The notes under the pieces are model-generated. The model did no database searches and had not been told where the DNA came from. It saw only the letters and a list, made by a program, of their open reading frames with translations. A stretch of 64,000 nt of DNA, taken from the NCBI GenBank assembly GCA_022605955.1, contig JAKCOZ010000005.1:46986950-47050949 (forward strand), in the 5' to 3' direction. Shown piece after piece: positions 50,156 to 61,470 of this stretch; position 1 is the first letter of the stretch; each line of letters starts with the position of its first letter. The translations under genes were made by a program, and so were the position numbers. Origin of the DNA: Rallus limicola (taxonomy: Eukaryota > Chordata > Aves > Gruiformes > Rallidae).

Positions 50156-53100
50156 TTATTTTTGTGTCTGTATGTCAGCTGGCATCAGTGAAAGTGGCAT
50201 TCCCATAAATCCTTCTCTATCTTGTAAGACAACAGGCATCACTTTGAAAGGCATAACAGTGCAGCTACCACATTTTATCCCATACACATCCCAAGTTATG
50301 CATGTGTTTCATAATTAGATCAATAGCACATTCTCATCATTTTAATTAGCCGTACTAATGAACAGAATCTATAGGACATGCAAATTTTCCAGGGTATTGA
50401 GTGCTTAGTGGATGAGCATAGGCTTTCATTGATCCAAAGCAGCATATAATATATTCCTGTCTGTTGAACTGGAAACCAAACTACCATGATGTAGATCAAT
50501 TCTCACTAAGTAAAGTCAGGGGTGGTTCTGTTTCAGGGTTTTTTAAAATCCGATAGTAGAGAAGGTCATGCTATATTGTCCTAATGCTACTAGTTTTTGC
50601 TATTCTACTAGAAAGCTTCATGACAAATCTGCTAGAAGAAGAAAGACAAAAAGGGAATATGATTTTCACTTTCTAACTGCTTGTTCTTGCCATAGTTTTC
50701 ATGCTAAAATACTTTTTAAAGGTTTGAATTTGAAGTAATATTTCAACATTGTAAATTAATCTGGAGTAGTAATGATGGCTTCTTCCAGTACCTTGCCTGT
50801 GAAGCTCTTCTCGTTCTTTACTGTCTTTATAGACAGGCAAGCCTGAACTGGGAAGTATAGAGTTTCTATTTTTGCATTGTATATGCAATTGCAGACCTAA
50901 AGTTTAGTTTAAGTGAGGTTAAGAACTATAGTCTGATTTATAATCAGTATGAAGATTCAGAGTTTCCCAATGATGTGATTCAACAGGGACTGATCAGAGA
51001 ATGAACTAACTCAAAAGAGATTTTTTTGCATCTCCTTACTTTAGTAGAAAAGTGAAAGCAATCCATCTAACCCTTTTTGTCTGGTGGGAATCAAACTCAT
51101 CTTTACATCACTGTCATTCCTTTCTGACTGATGAAAAGCAGCAAGTAAAGACAACAGAAGCAAATCAACAGGCAGAAACCTGGGTGACCTCCTTTTTAAC
51201 ACTGGGACAGGCTGACATGAGGAGGATCCCTGGAAGGGATTGAGGAATTGGAAAAGGTGATAAGGAAGGGGTAAAAAGTCAGTGAAGAGCACATTCAGAA
51301 ATCTCATAGATAGCTGACAGGTCAGCAGCAGCCTGGATTGAAATGTAGTTCCATGAGCTTTTGAAGTGGACACTGTATTCAAGTCCCTCATTAGAAGTCA
51401 CTTTGCCCACTGCACAGAATTTATTGCCTACACGTTGGTAATTTCAGGACTCATTTAAATCATAGCTCATAAAAGCTGCTGAAGTGTTGCAAATGTCTCA
51501 AATTAACATAGCAAGTGCATTAATTTTGCAAATAACTGGAGACAAGAAGATCCTTTTAACACGTCAAAATCAAGTGTTTTTTCTTTCTGAAATGTTTCCA
51601 TATTTTCTATGGGACTGTGCCATCCCATTCCATGTTACAAACATTATTCTGATCACAGAGACAATATGGCTTAAAATACATAAATCCTGTTCACATTCTC
51701 TTGTTTTAGTTGAATTTATCCTCTCTTACTTGAATGTGAATGGTAACAGTTTAAAGGGCTGGTGAATGCTTTCTATTGTCAACACAAAGATTTTCATGAC
51801 CTTTTCAATGCAATCAGGGAACAATACAGCACTACTCTCTTCTTATAAAGCCAGAATTTAGGTATTTTTCAGTGTGCCCTAATACAGACTTCTGAAAACT
51901 TGTGATTACTTATTGAAGCAAATGAAATTCCCCAAAGATGTAGCATCTATGCTAACACATCTCAGGTCTTTTGCCTTCCAGGATCCATTAGAGCGTAGCA
52001 AAGTGTGGGTTCTGCAATTTTAATAGACTTTATTAATATGTCTGTTTCAGAAACAGAGTAAGCCTCATTGTTAGAGCCAAAATCTGTAATGGCTTGTACA
52101 TATTTGGAGAAGAGCTTTTTTATTCATGAGGGATTCGGCTCATTTGTGCATGGACAAAGCTACGTTAACTACAAGCACATATTCAGCTATCTGTTGCATA
52201 TGTGCAAATTTTAAGGTGTGACTCCGCAGAAGTCTGTGGTGCAGCCAAGAAAAATGGTTCATATAATTTTCTTCTATTGCCAGGAATAAGCCCATGTTTT
52301 TCTGAAATACGAAATTTGAATAGCAGACAACTGTAAAAAAAAAGGAAGAATATCAAGTTGTGGGTTATGGGTAAGCTAGATAAGGTATAGAACGCTTGTG
52401 GGATTTTTATACTGCTTATGCTGCTGCTTCTTTTTCTTCAGATGTTTTCTGCCTAATGACTTTAGACTTATGACACAGCCGCAAAATGACAAATAAGTCT
52501 TTTAACTTGAATGATATAGATCTCTTCACATCAATCCCTGTAAATCCTGATTGGAATAGGTGTTATCAATGTTTATGGTAACAATAACGATTCAGTGGCC
52601 TGTCTTAAATAAATTCACCAAAATATTCTATAGACACTACCTGATTTACACAAATTATTTCCACTGGTCACATGTACGAATAGAAAAGACGATTGTTAAA
52701 CCAAAATATACTTAATTGATGTTGATGATTTATTTTCCATATGTAAAGTGACTTACTTTTTAAAGTGTTAAAATTATTTTGCCTTATGTATCTAAATGTC
52801 TTTGAAGACACTGCTTATAAAAAGAATTTCTCGTTCCAGTGCAAGCAGGTATGTCTGTGAATAGCAATGTATTGCTGCAGTAGTCTGAGCTGTCTTCTTG
52901 AAGCCAACACCTTCAGAGAGCTCTGTTACTTCTTGCTACAACATAACTTTGCTAGGTCAGTGTTTTCCTGATCTCTAACTTCTTCTAAAACTGTCATATT
53001 AAAATAAAAATAATCTTTAGAGAGAAACATGCATTAATTTTTCCCTATTTTAGAAATAGTGGGCACAGTTCTTGAAATACCACAGCATGCCTTTGCAAAA

Positions 53101-56100
53101 CAATTGAAAACTCTCTGACCGAAGTGACGGACCTCTGCAAATAAGGTGTCCTTTGTTAGCAACTCTGACATAATCTTGTTAGTTAACCTTTGGTGAACAC
53201 CTGCACTTTCTTCTGTAGCCATCATTAACTGCCCTTAAAAATAGGGAAGGGATTGTCTTTTTCTATGGGTACAAAACCTTGCATAATGAGACTGATCAAG
53301 GTGACATCTCCAGATTGTACCAAAACTTCCATAGTGATAATTGATAAGTGAACCATTTCTAGGGATTCAAGTGGATCTAGTTTGTAATTTTGTATAGTGC
53401 AATGGCTAAGCTTTTTAATTCTGTTTTAGTATTAATATACTAATATAAACAGAGAAATACAGATCCTTTCCTGCTAAATTGACTGCTGAATCTGAAACAT
53501 TTATAACAGAATGATAGGTGAGATCACAACTTAAATGGGACTTTCATAATGATTCAGTATTTCATTTGACAAGAATGAAGTGTTCAGGGACTTGTCTAGT
53601 AAACTTGTTACTTAGGAAAATACATAAAGATTTTTCTACGGTTAATTTAGACTTATTTATATTCCGAGTGTCATTTTACAAGGACATTATTAGAATTTTG
53701 TATAAAAATGGAACATAACAGAGTTACCTCCAAACATGGATTGATTCAATGTAATGTGGCTGCAGACCACTGGTGAAAGATTTAAAATAGAAAGCTGAGT
53801 TTTGTGGGCATTTAAAAAATAAATAAAAAACTCTTTCCCCTCTCCCTTTTAAATAATATCCCTGTTTTTTAAACTTCAGGAGATTTAATTTTTTTCTAAT
53901 AGTATCAAAAGCAAGTACAAGCTAGCTATGTAGCAAAGTAGCTGCAGTAGGTTGTTATGACAACTGGAAGTTTCTTTGTGTAGATCTTTGGAAGATATGA
54001 TCATTGTGGGGTGAAAGCAAACAACATTCAACAGTTCTAGTCCTAAAGAGGTGTGCAAAGTTTTTGCATATCTGAAATTATGCCTTTTGATACATGACCA
54101 ATAATACATCCATTAGATCATCTACGTTAAAAAAGAAACAAGTCTGACAGTTTGCCATGCTTTGAGATTCGTAAGAAAATTTTTGGCTATTAATGAAAAA
54201 AGAGTAAAACTGATTTTAAACAATATTGATGTTTATTTTAATTTCAATTAAGATTGGTTCTAGTCTTTCGCAGTTAGTAGTAGACTATTGATTTTGGATC
54301 AATAATTACACTTTTCCTTTTGCTGTTCTTGTTGCAGCAACAATTGTGTCTTTCCCTAGCAGTGGTGTGGATTTCCTAGAGGTAATATTGCTTCTGGGTC
54401 TCAGCCTTTTAACTGCTCAGAAATACTGCCTAAGCAACAGAGCCAAATCCACCATGGACTGTAGGAATTGCACTTAATTTTAAAGTTCTTGGTTTGCCCT
54501 AGTTTGTGTAAGTCCTTCTGCATACACTCTGCTCTCAAAATACCACATCCCCCCTCCCAACACACACACACTCTTCCAATGCTCATTCCTGTCCACATAT
54601 ACTCTTCCCTGCTTCCTTTAATGAAAATTTTATCATGTCTTATCTACTACTCTTTGCACTTAATGCAGTTCTTTTTTGCGTACTTTATGGGACCTTTCTG
54701 ATCTACAATTAAGAGTATCCCTTTCAATAATAGAGATGTTCCTCTCTGGATTTCTTTTAGCAGGTGTTTTCTTTTTTCTCTTTTTTCTGTAATGGTTGCC
54801 AAACACTTATTTGCTTTAACAGTGTTGTCTAGCTCAGTTTCATCAGCACAACACTGTTGGCTTAAAGTTTTCTCAGCACAGTTTTATTTAGTTATTGTCC
54901 AGAAAGTGTGTCATCTTTCCAAAGTTATAGGAATAATGTCTATTTCCAGGATACTAGGTGTCACACAGCAAAAATTCCATTTCATGAAATGACCTTCACC
55001 ATTTAAAAAAAGTATTTTCTCTTATTGGAACACATAATTTCTAATGTACAGGATACACAGCCAGAGTTGCCTGTTATTTTAGCTCACTTGGTTCTGCTTG
55101 AAAGTCTTGCAGTTCTAAGGAAAATTTTAGCAGATGTCTGCTCTAAGTCTTTAGGATCTAGGTATCTTCAGGACCAGTAGAATGAAAGTTAAGTTCCTTT
55201 TTGTTTTAATGATTGACTATTAATGGGAACAAGTTTAAAAAATCTTAAAATGAGTTATTCCTTTATCAATTGTTAGCTCTGTGTCATGTAATAATGCACA
55301 GAAGATTGGACCAGTGCTGCCACTGTTATGTCAATGGATTCTTAAAAATTGTATGTTTAATTGGCCCAAAAATTTATTGTGATGTCTTACAGAAGAGAGA
55401 CATTTAAGAAACTCATGCTTCTATGCAGGAATATGCATGGTGGACAGTGTCTGCATCTAACCTTGAATCTCAATCTGAATATCTAAAGAATCTAAATTAC
55501 TCTAAATTCTCATTAATTTATCTCTCCACTATTATGAGGAAAAGATTTGTTTTACAACAAAAGAGTGACCAAACACTTGCAACAAATTTCTGTGACATCT
55601 TTCTTCCCAACAGTCACAAAGCTGATTAATTTCATTTAGAGCTGTATACTACACAGAGCTATGGCAAGCCTGTAAGAAATGCTGAGCATTAGAGGAGAGG
55701 TGTTTTCTAATATAAATCACAGCACCATCCTGAAAACACAGCCACTGTTCTGACAAATGCTACAGCTGCAGTAAAACTAGAGCCAGCTAGCCATTTAAGG
55801 TGCAAGCTATATTTATAGCTTTAAAATTAATTAAAAAATGAGGAAGAGAAAATGTTGTAATATACTAATTTTAAAATTAGTTTTATGGCAGTACAACATT
55901 ATAAAAGAGTCTTTCCATTCAACTCAGATCCTGACTACATTCAGTATTACACTGTTAGAACACCTTCCATTAATGTGCAAGCAGCCAAATTAGCATTGGT
56001 TGTAGGCCATTGGCTGTTGTGTCTTCTGCTTCTTAGCAGTAGAAAATTGCATCATGGACACATGCTGCCGTGTATATTTTAAAAGCTGCTCAAAAAAATG

Positions 56101-56570
56101 TACCTGGCACTAGTGGCATTAGACCATGACACTTGGTACCCTTAATTCCTAAGGGGCTTTTTCCCTTTCATTCTCCCATGAAGAGAAATTTTACTCTTGC
56201 TGAGAAAAGCCAGAGAAATAAAGCTGCCGACTGTGATCTTTTTTCAAGGGTTTTAAGTGATCTTTTATTTATCCACAGTTCAGACAATGGACTGCTTTGA
56301 AGAGAGGAATACAAAATTATATGGAGGCTGATCTACAATATAGAGAACAGGTTTGTGGTCTAGTTAGGCCAAGCTTCAGAGCGTATATAATATCGCATTT
56401 TCACTGTGTCAGAGCTTCTTAGCACTAAAAGCTTGCAATATCACCTGACTGAAAGATTGTTGTCCTCATCCAAGAGGAATGGAGTTTTCTAGATAACAGA
56501 AGATAATAAAATCTGAGAATAACAGTTTCTTTATCAGATTAGTGTTTAGTGACCAATCATATCTGCATAC
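50156..56570. other. Non-coding stretch upstream of the large exon, probable intron
   Basis: AT-rich unique DNA with a (CA)n tract at 54560-54571. A 63-codon minus-strand frame at 53034-53225 has ordinary amino-acid composition but no identifiable family or clear splice edges. No recent CR1 or LTR was found here, unlike the 5-6, 31-33 and 46 kb regions. Confidence 0.5.
54560..54571 (+). repeat. (CA)n microsatellite
   Basis: Six CA units within a C/A-rich patch that starts CCCCCCTCCCAA. Confidence 0.8.
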
Positions 56571-56700
56571 CTTGACTGTGAATGAGTCCTCAAAATGCTT
56601 TCTGTCCTCTGCCAACATCCTCTTTTTCTTGCTCAGCTTCTGCTTTAGCCAGCTGTTCCATGAGCTCTTCTTCACGTGCTGCACCTTCTCTGTAGCCGTG
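56571..56700 (-). CDS. Candidate internal exon, 43 codons
   Basis: On the minus strand a pyrimidine-rich acceptor (CTCTACCCATCCTACAG) is followed by 130 bases with one frame open throughout, ending at CAAG with donor GTATGC. The frame gives 43 full codons after one leading base, including KKSSWNSWLKQKLSKKKRM. Third codon positions are G or C in 32 of 43 (counted by hand), far above the AT-rich background, as expected for coding. It ends in phase 0, so it would join in frame with the large exon if that begins at the internal acceptor at 50116. A second frame reading EEELMEQLAKAEAEQEKED is also helix-like but stops before the donor and has mixed third positions. No family is recognised. It could still be chance or a non-coding exon. 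Confidence 0.4.
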
Positions 56701-57021
56701 CTGTAGGATGGGTAGAGCTGTAGGTCATCTGCATTACATTAGCATTTGATTCTGTGTCTCCAGTTCATTTTGTAGTCACTTCGTGAAAAGACAGCAAAAT
56801 AATTGATCCTTCTGAGAATACACAGATGAGGAGTCTTAGTTGCTTCCACTGCTTCTTGAACATGTGGATTTTTTTAGGAAAGTGTCAAATCCTTTGAATC
56901 TATTCTTAAACCTGTCCTTCTTTGAGATAGGATGAAAGTGTCATGTGGCTTTTCAAATTAGGTATGCTTTCCTCATTTTACTCTCCCTTTTCTCTCTTCC
57001 CATTTCCCAGCCCCTATATCC

Positions 57022-57064
<43 letters not shown>
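57022..57064 (+). repeat. (ATT)n microsatellite
   Basis: About thirteen uninterrupted ATT units, the longest simple repeat in the window and probably polymorphic. Confidence 0.95.
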
Positions 57065-59790
57065 TAGCAAAATAGGAAGAAAAGGTGTAAGAAAATTTAA
57101 GACAATAGAGTAAAAAAGTGAGTGGAAGAATTAGTTTCTCATGCAAAAATAAGACTTGGAATAAAAATATACTTTGTTTTTCTTCAGGTGGAATGAAAAA
57201 TATTTTCCACCCTCTGAATTCTGCTTTATTTGAAAATTCATTATCTTTTCTAGAACAATTTAATCTCTTTTACTTAAATTCATTGCTGGATGGCACAGTA
57301 TGTGAGGCCTTGCTGTCTCTGAAGCCATATAATGTTCCTTTTTCATGTGATTATCACCTTATTGGTGAATTAAAGCTACCCAAAGTTCATCCCAGTGATG
57401 CTTCCAGGAGTATTGAAGAGATCTTTCAGTACAGCAGCATTTTTCTTGTCATCTTTTTAACATCTGCAGGAATATGTAATTCTACTAATTAAATGTTAAA
57501 CATAGAGGCAAGTTTAAGACTGGGAGGAAAGTCGTCAAATGCATAAACCACAAAGGAATAAGATGTTGCTATGATATTCTTGGGTTTTATTTCCTGCTGT
57601 CTGGTGAACTTATTAAAATTAGTAAATTCTGCATTAGACTGAGTTGTTCAGGAGCATATTGCAAAAATACACAGTTCCATGTAATGGGTCAAATCCCCAG
57701 GGGTTCTGTTTGATAAGAGCAATTGACCTGTACTAAGTTTGTTGGATTTCATTAGGATTGTTCTTTTGGAGAATTAGGAAATCACAAGGGATAAGGAAGG
57801 AATGAGCCTTTTCATCTAAGCAATGATGTCTCCTTGATCACGAAGTCACCATTTCCCCTTGAAAGGCCTCACAAATGCAGCCCTCTCCCTCCTCCTAGCT
57901 CTCTTAGTCTGCTCAGATACAGTTACCAATCATTGCTTCCTCTTGTGGCTGAATAATAGCTGTGGAAATGATCAAAGCTTTTTAGTGGTGTTACTACTCA
58001 CTGATGTCACCTTTAGTCTTGTGAGGATGGTACCATAGGCTTTACTACTTATTGGCTTGTTATAACTATATTGTATTTTCCTGATATTTTGGGAAGGGCT
58101 GTGGGATGTCAGGATGAACGTCTCTTATACTTCATTGATTTAAATTCATTAGGCTGTTCAAAGCTTGCCCTAGGAAGCTTAGTGTTGCTTACAAAAGAAA
58201 GTATATATTATTGTTCACCATAACCGTAACACAGGAATTTTGTTATCTCTGCTTTCATTCTTTATCTCTCGATATGCATAATCTGCCAAAGACTTTCTAT
58301 TACATAGTAAATAAGGTAATGGCTATTCCAGTTTCATGCTTCAATATGTCCCAGGTAAGTTTGCTTAAAAAAGCTTGCCTGCATATAAATGAGTTGGTTT
58401 GGCACCATGCTTTTAAAATTGTTATGAATATTTTGAAAATAACTGGGAGAAATAAATGGTAATTTCTTGACTTCTGTTGTCATGGGGTGTTGGGGGATGG
58501 ATAGTTTGAGCGGGAGAAAAGTATTTATGTAGCTTTCTGTGGAAGTTAACTGAAAAATTTGATATTTTGCAACATATTTTTCCCTCCATAAGAAGTTATG
58601 ATAATATTATTTGGAGGTATAGGGCACATTTGTGTTAAAAGTTTCCAGGACATTAGTACCAGGGTTATACCATCTCAGATGCAGCTACAAGATAGTTTTG
58701 CTGAATGCTGCAAACCTGTGAGTTTGCAATCAGAGCTGCACGTCATGGGAGCTGGTGCTAAGCATCTAGGACTAAATGAAAAAACAATATGTTTGTTTGC
58801 ATGTGGATGTTTGTGTGTTTGCACACCAAATGTAAAGGTAGCCCTGAGGTTTGCCTGTTCCTAACTTGTTATGCTCCAACAGTTGCAATTTAAACATGAA
58901 GCAAATAGTGCTTTTTTTCCCTTCAACTCCCATAGACCCACCTCATTTCATTCTATTAAAGAGACATGTTAATCAGAGCTGTTTAAATACTCTTGCAGAA
59001 AGCATGCTACAATATGTGCTGTTTGTTTTGGCAAATGGCATACATTTATCTGGTTCCTCAAACAAGCATTTATTTCATCTATACTCCGTAAAAATGATTG
59101 ACTAATACTTTTTAAAATTACACAAAGTCTTCCATCACAAATATTTTCCTTCAGCATTTAATACAAACCTGAGGTAGGTTTAATGTGTACATATTAGTTT
59201 TGTTAATAATATTAATGCCACTGACATTTTCCTTTCTTGAAGATATAAATTGTTTTGCTAATTTCATACTTAATGGCCAGTAGCATATTCAGACTACATA
59301 TTCCAGTCCTGATGAAATCAAATAGATATGTTCCATGATGTGCATTATGCAAATAAAAGATACATAACTGCTTTAAAAAAAAAGAGAACAAACTACCATG
59401 ACAGTCAGTTACAAATCATTCCATTAGCTTTCTAGCACTGCAGCTTTAGGAAGCTTCATACATATAATCTGCTGTCTTGTACATTAATGTATTAAATATT
59501 TCCTTTTTAAGACAGTAATGTCTGCCAAATGAAACAACAGAGCATGTTAATTCATGTTTAAAGCAGGCATTCAGTTGTCATATTGCAGCACTGCTAATTC
59601 AATGCTGAAGACTTCTTTACTACCTGTTATACATTTTAAATGGAAAAAACAAGCATGCTGTTAGAGAAAGCAATACTTACTTGAGAAGGATTCTGCAAGC
59701 TCTGTTCTGCTAGTCCACAGACTGAAATGATGGAGCCAGATTTAGAAGTAGCTTATTAGGTGCATGCTGCTTCAACAGTTACAGCTTATC

Positions 59791-59806
59791 TTTTTTTTTT
59801 TTTTTT
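59791..59806 (+). repeat. Poly-T run (16 T)
   Basis: An uninterrupted T homopolymer. No retroposed body was identified next to it. Confidence 0.8.
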
Positions 59807-61293
59807 AAACTGAAAGGCAGGATCGTTTTCTTTTAATGAAGCCAGCATAGAATGATATGCTGTACATGTTGCTATGAGAGCATAAACTTGCAGAGAAAAG
59901 TCAAGCAATTGCAGAACAACCTACCAAGGGTCATTCCTTATCAACTTGCTAGTGCTTTTCTGTATAAGCACAAACTTTAACAGCATCAAGGAGGGTCATG
60001 GTATGTCACAAATGCAGGAAATTACCAGTTAGTCATGTACACTTGAGATTGAAAGTGATTGAGTCAGTATTGTTTGTGAATATAAGTAGAAAACTGGGTA
60101 GAGTCAAAATCTTTCAAATGGAACACCCACTGAATTCCCTTAAGAGGGGTCAAGGCTCTGCTTACAATAAGAATGCAATACCTGCTACTCTTCTTCGCTG
60201 TGGTGGCTGTATACTACTTCTTAGAGCTCCAGCCCTGAGACAGGTATGTAGGAATTGCCCCACAGGGGTCACACAAATGGGAAAAACTTAGTGTTTTGCC
60301 TTTTATTTTTTTTGAGAAAAATTTTTAAGCATTGAATTTCTAATTATACACAAACCATTGTAATTATAAAGGCATGTAATTATGCTTGTAAAATCATCCA
60401 TATATATCTATATATAATATATAAAACCATACACTTAGAGTTTTATTGAATATCACCATTTATAATTTTTTTCTTGTTGTTAGAATTCTGCCTGTATAAA
60501 GCTGGTGAATATACATCATGGTTCTATAGTCAATTATATCCACAGTATTGCACTGCAGAGAAACTATTCTTTAAGTTTAGCCCTGAACTTTGAAATATTC
60601 TACTTTAATTTGTCTTTTGCCAAAGGATGCTTTTGGATAGGAAGAGATGTATTAATTGGAAATTAAATCTAGCTAGTCAAGTTTTGGCCTATCCTGATTT
60701 GGCTTGTCAAAAAGACTGGACCTTTCATCTCTAATGTGAAGACAGAAGCAAACCGTGTTATGACGTAAGCTCTGCACCATTACCTTGGCAGTCCTACGTG
60801 GGGACATGGCCAATGGGTAACCATATCTTCATGCCTTGACTTAAAAAAAAAGGTGTCAGGGGACAAGGAAGGATAACTGGTTAGATTAAGTTATTGTGCT
60901 GCTGCTGTTGAGATCCTACATGCATTCCAGAGTGGACATGGTAAGGTGGTCATTTACCTTACAGTTGCTCCTCATCAGTTAAGTTTTGGACACTGAAAAA
61001 CATGCAAGTCCTGAGTGTTCAAGGAGGTAAAACTTCTTCAGCATCCTAGGGGCAAACTCCTAACAGCGCCTTCCTTTCACAAATGAAGGCAGACCTTGCC
61101 TCTTAGAAGGCAGTGATTAATGCCTCTGGACTGACACGGAATTCAAAATTCAGTTGAGAACCCAGCAGAAGCTGCTGAAATCCACTACTCATTATTTCTA
61201 AACAGCTGCAAGTTGCAGGTGTAGCACAGAGGTTTCTAGCTCACAAGTCCTGGTTGCTTCAGCAGTAGAATGGCTCCTGTAGCCACACAACTT

Positions 61294-61470
61294 GGTACAG
61301 GCTGCCCAGGGGAACTGTGAAGTCTCCATCTCTGAAGATATTCAAGACCTGTCTGGACATCTATCTGTGCAATATGTCCTAAGGAACCTGCTTTGTCAGG
61401 GGGGTTGGACCCAATGATCTCTCAAGGTCTCTTCTAACCCCTACAATTCTGTGATTCCGTGATTCTGCGA
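61294..61470 (+). mobile_element. CR1 LINE 3' UTR fragment
   Basis: The plus strand reads GGTACAGGCTGCCCAGGGG, then ATATTCAAGACCTGTCTGGA, GGGGGGTTGGACCCAATGAT, CTTCTAACCCCTACAATTCT and a tail GTGATTCCGTGATTCTGCGA. This is the last 180 bases or so of CR1 with the octamer-like tail units. Only the 3' UTR is present, a severe 5' truncation typical of CR1. Confidence 0.9.

Larger units (their letters stand above)
56701..61293. other. Non-coding stretch, no gene seen
   Basis: Contains an ATT microsatellite (57022-57064), a 16-T run at 59791 and T/A-rich segments near 60400. The 124-codon plus-strand frame at 57118-57492 has no family features. If the candidate exon at 56.6 kb is real, this would be the intron or flank upstream of it. 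Confidence 0.55.

Noticed and set aside
53034..53225. 63-codon minus-strand frame with ordinary protein-like composition
   Set aside because: I looked for splice edges and a known domain and could not support either; too short to call on composition alone.
57118..57492. 124-codon plus-strand open frame
   Set aside because: No family similarity, A/T-rich third positions like the background, and starts beside an ATT microsatellite.
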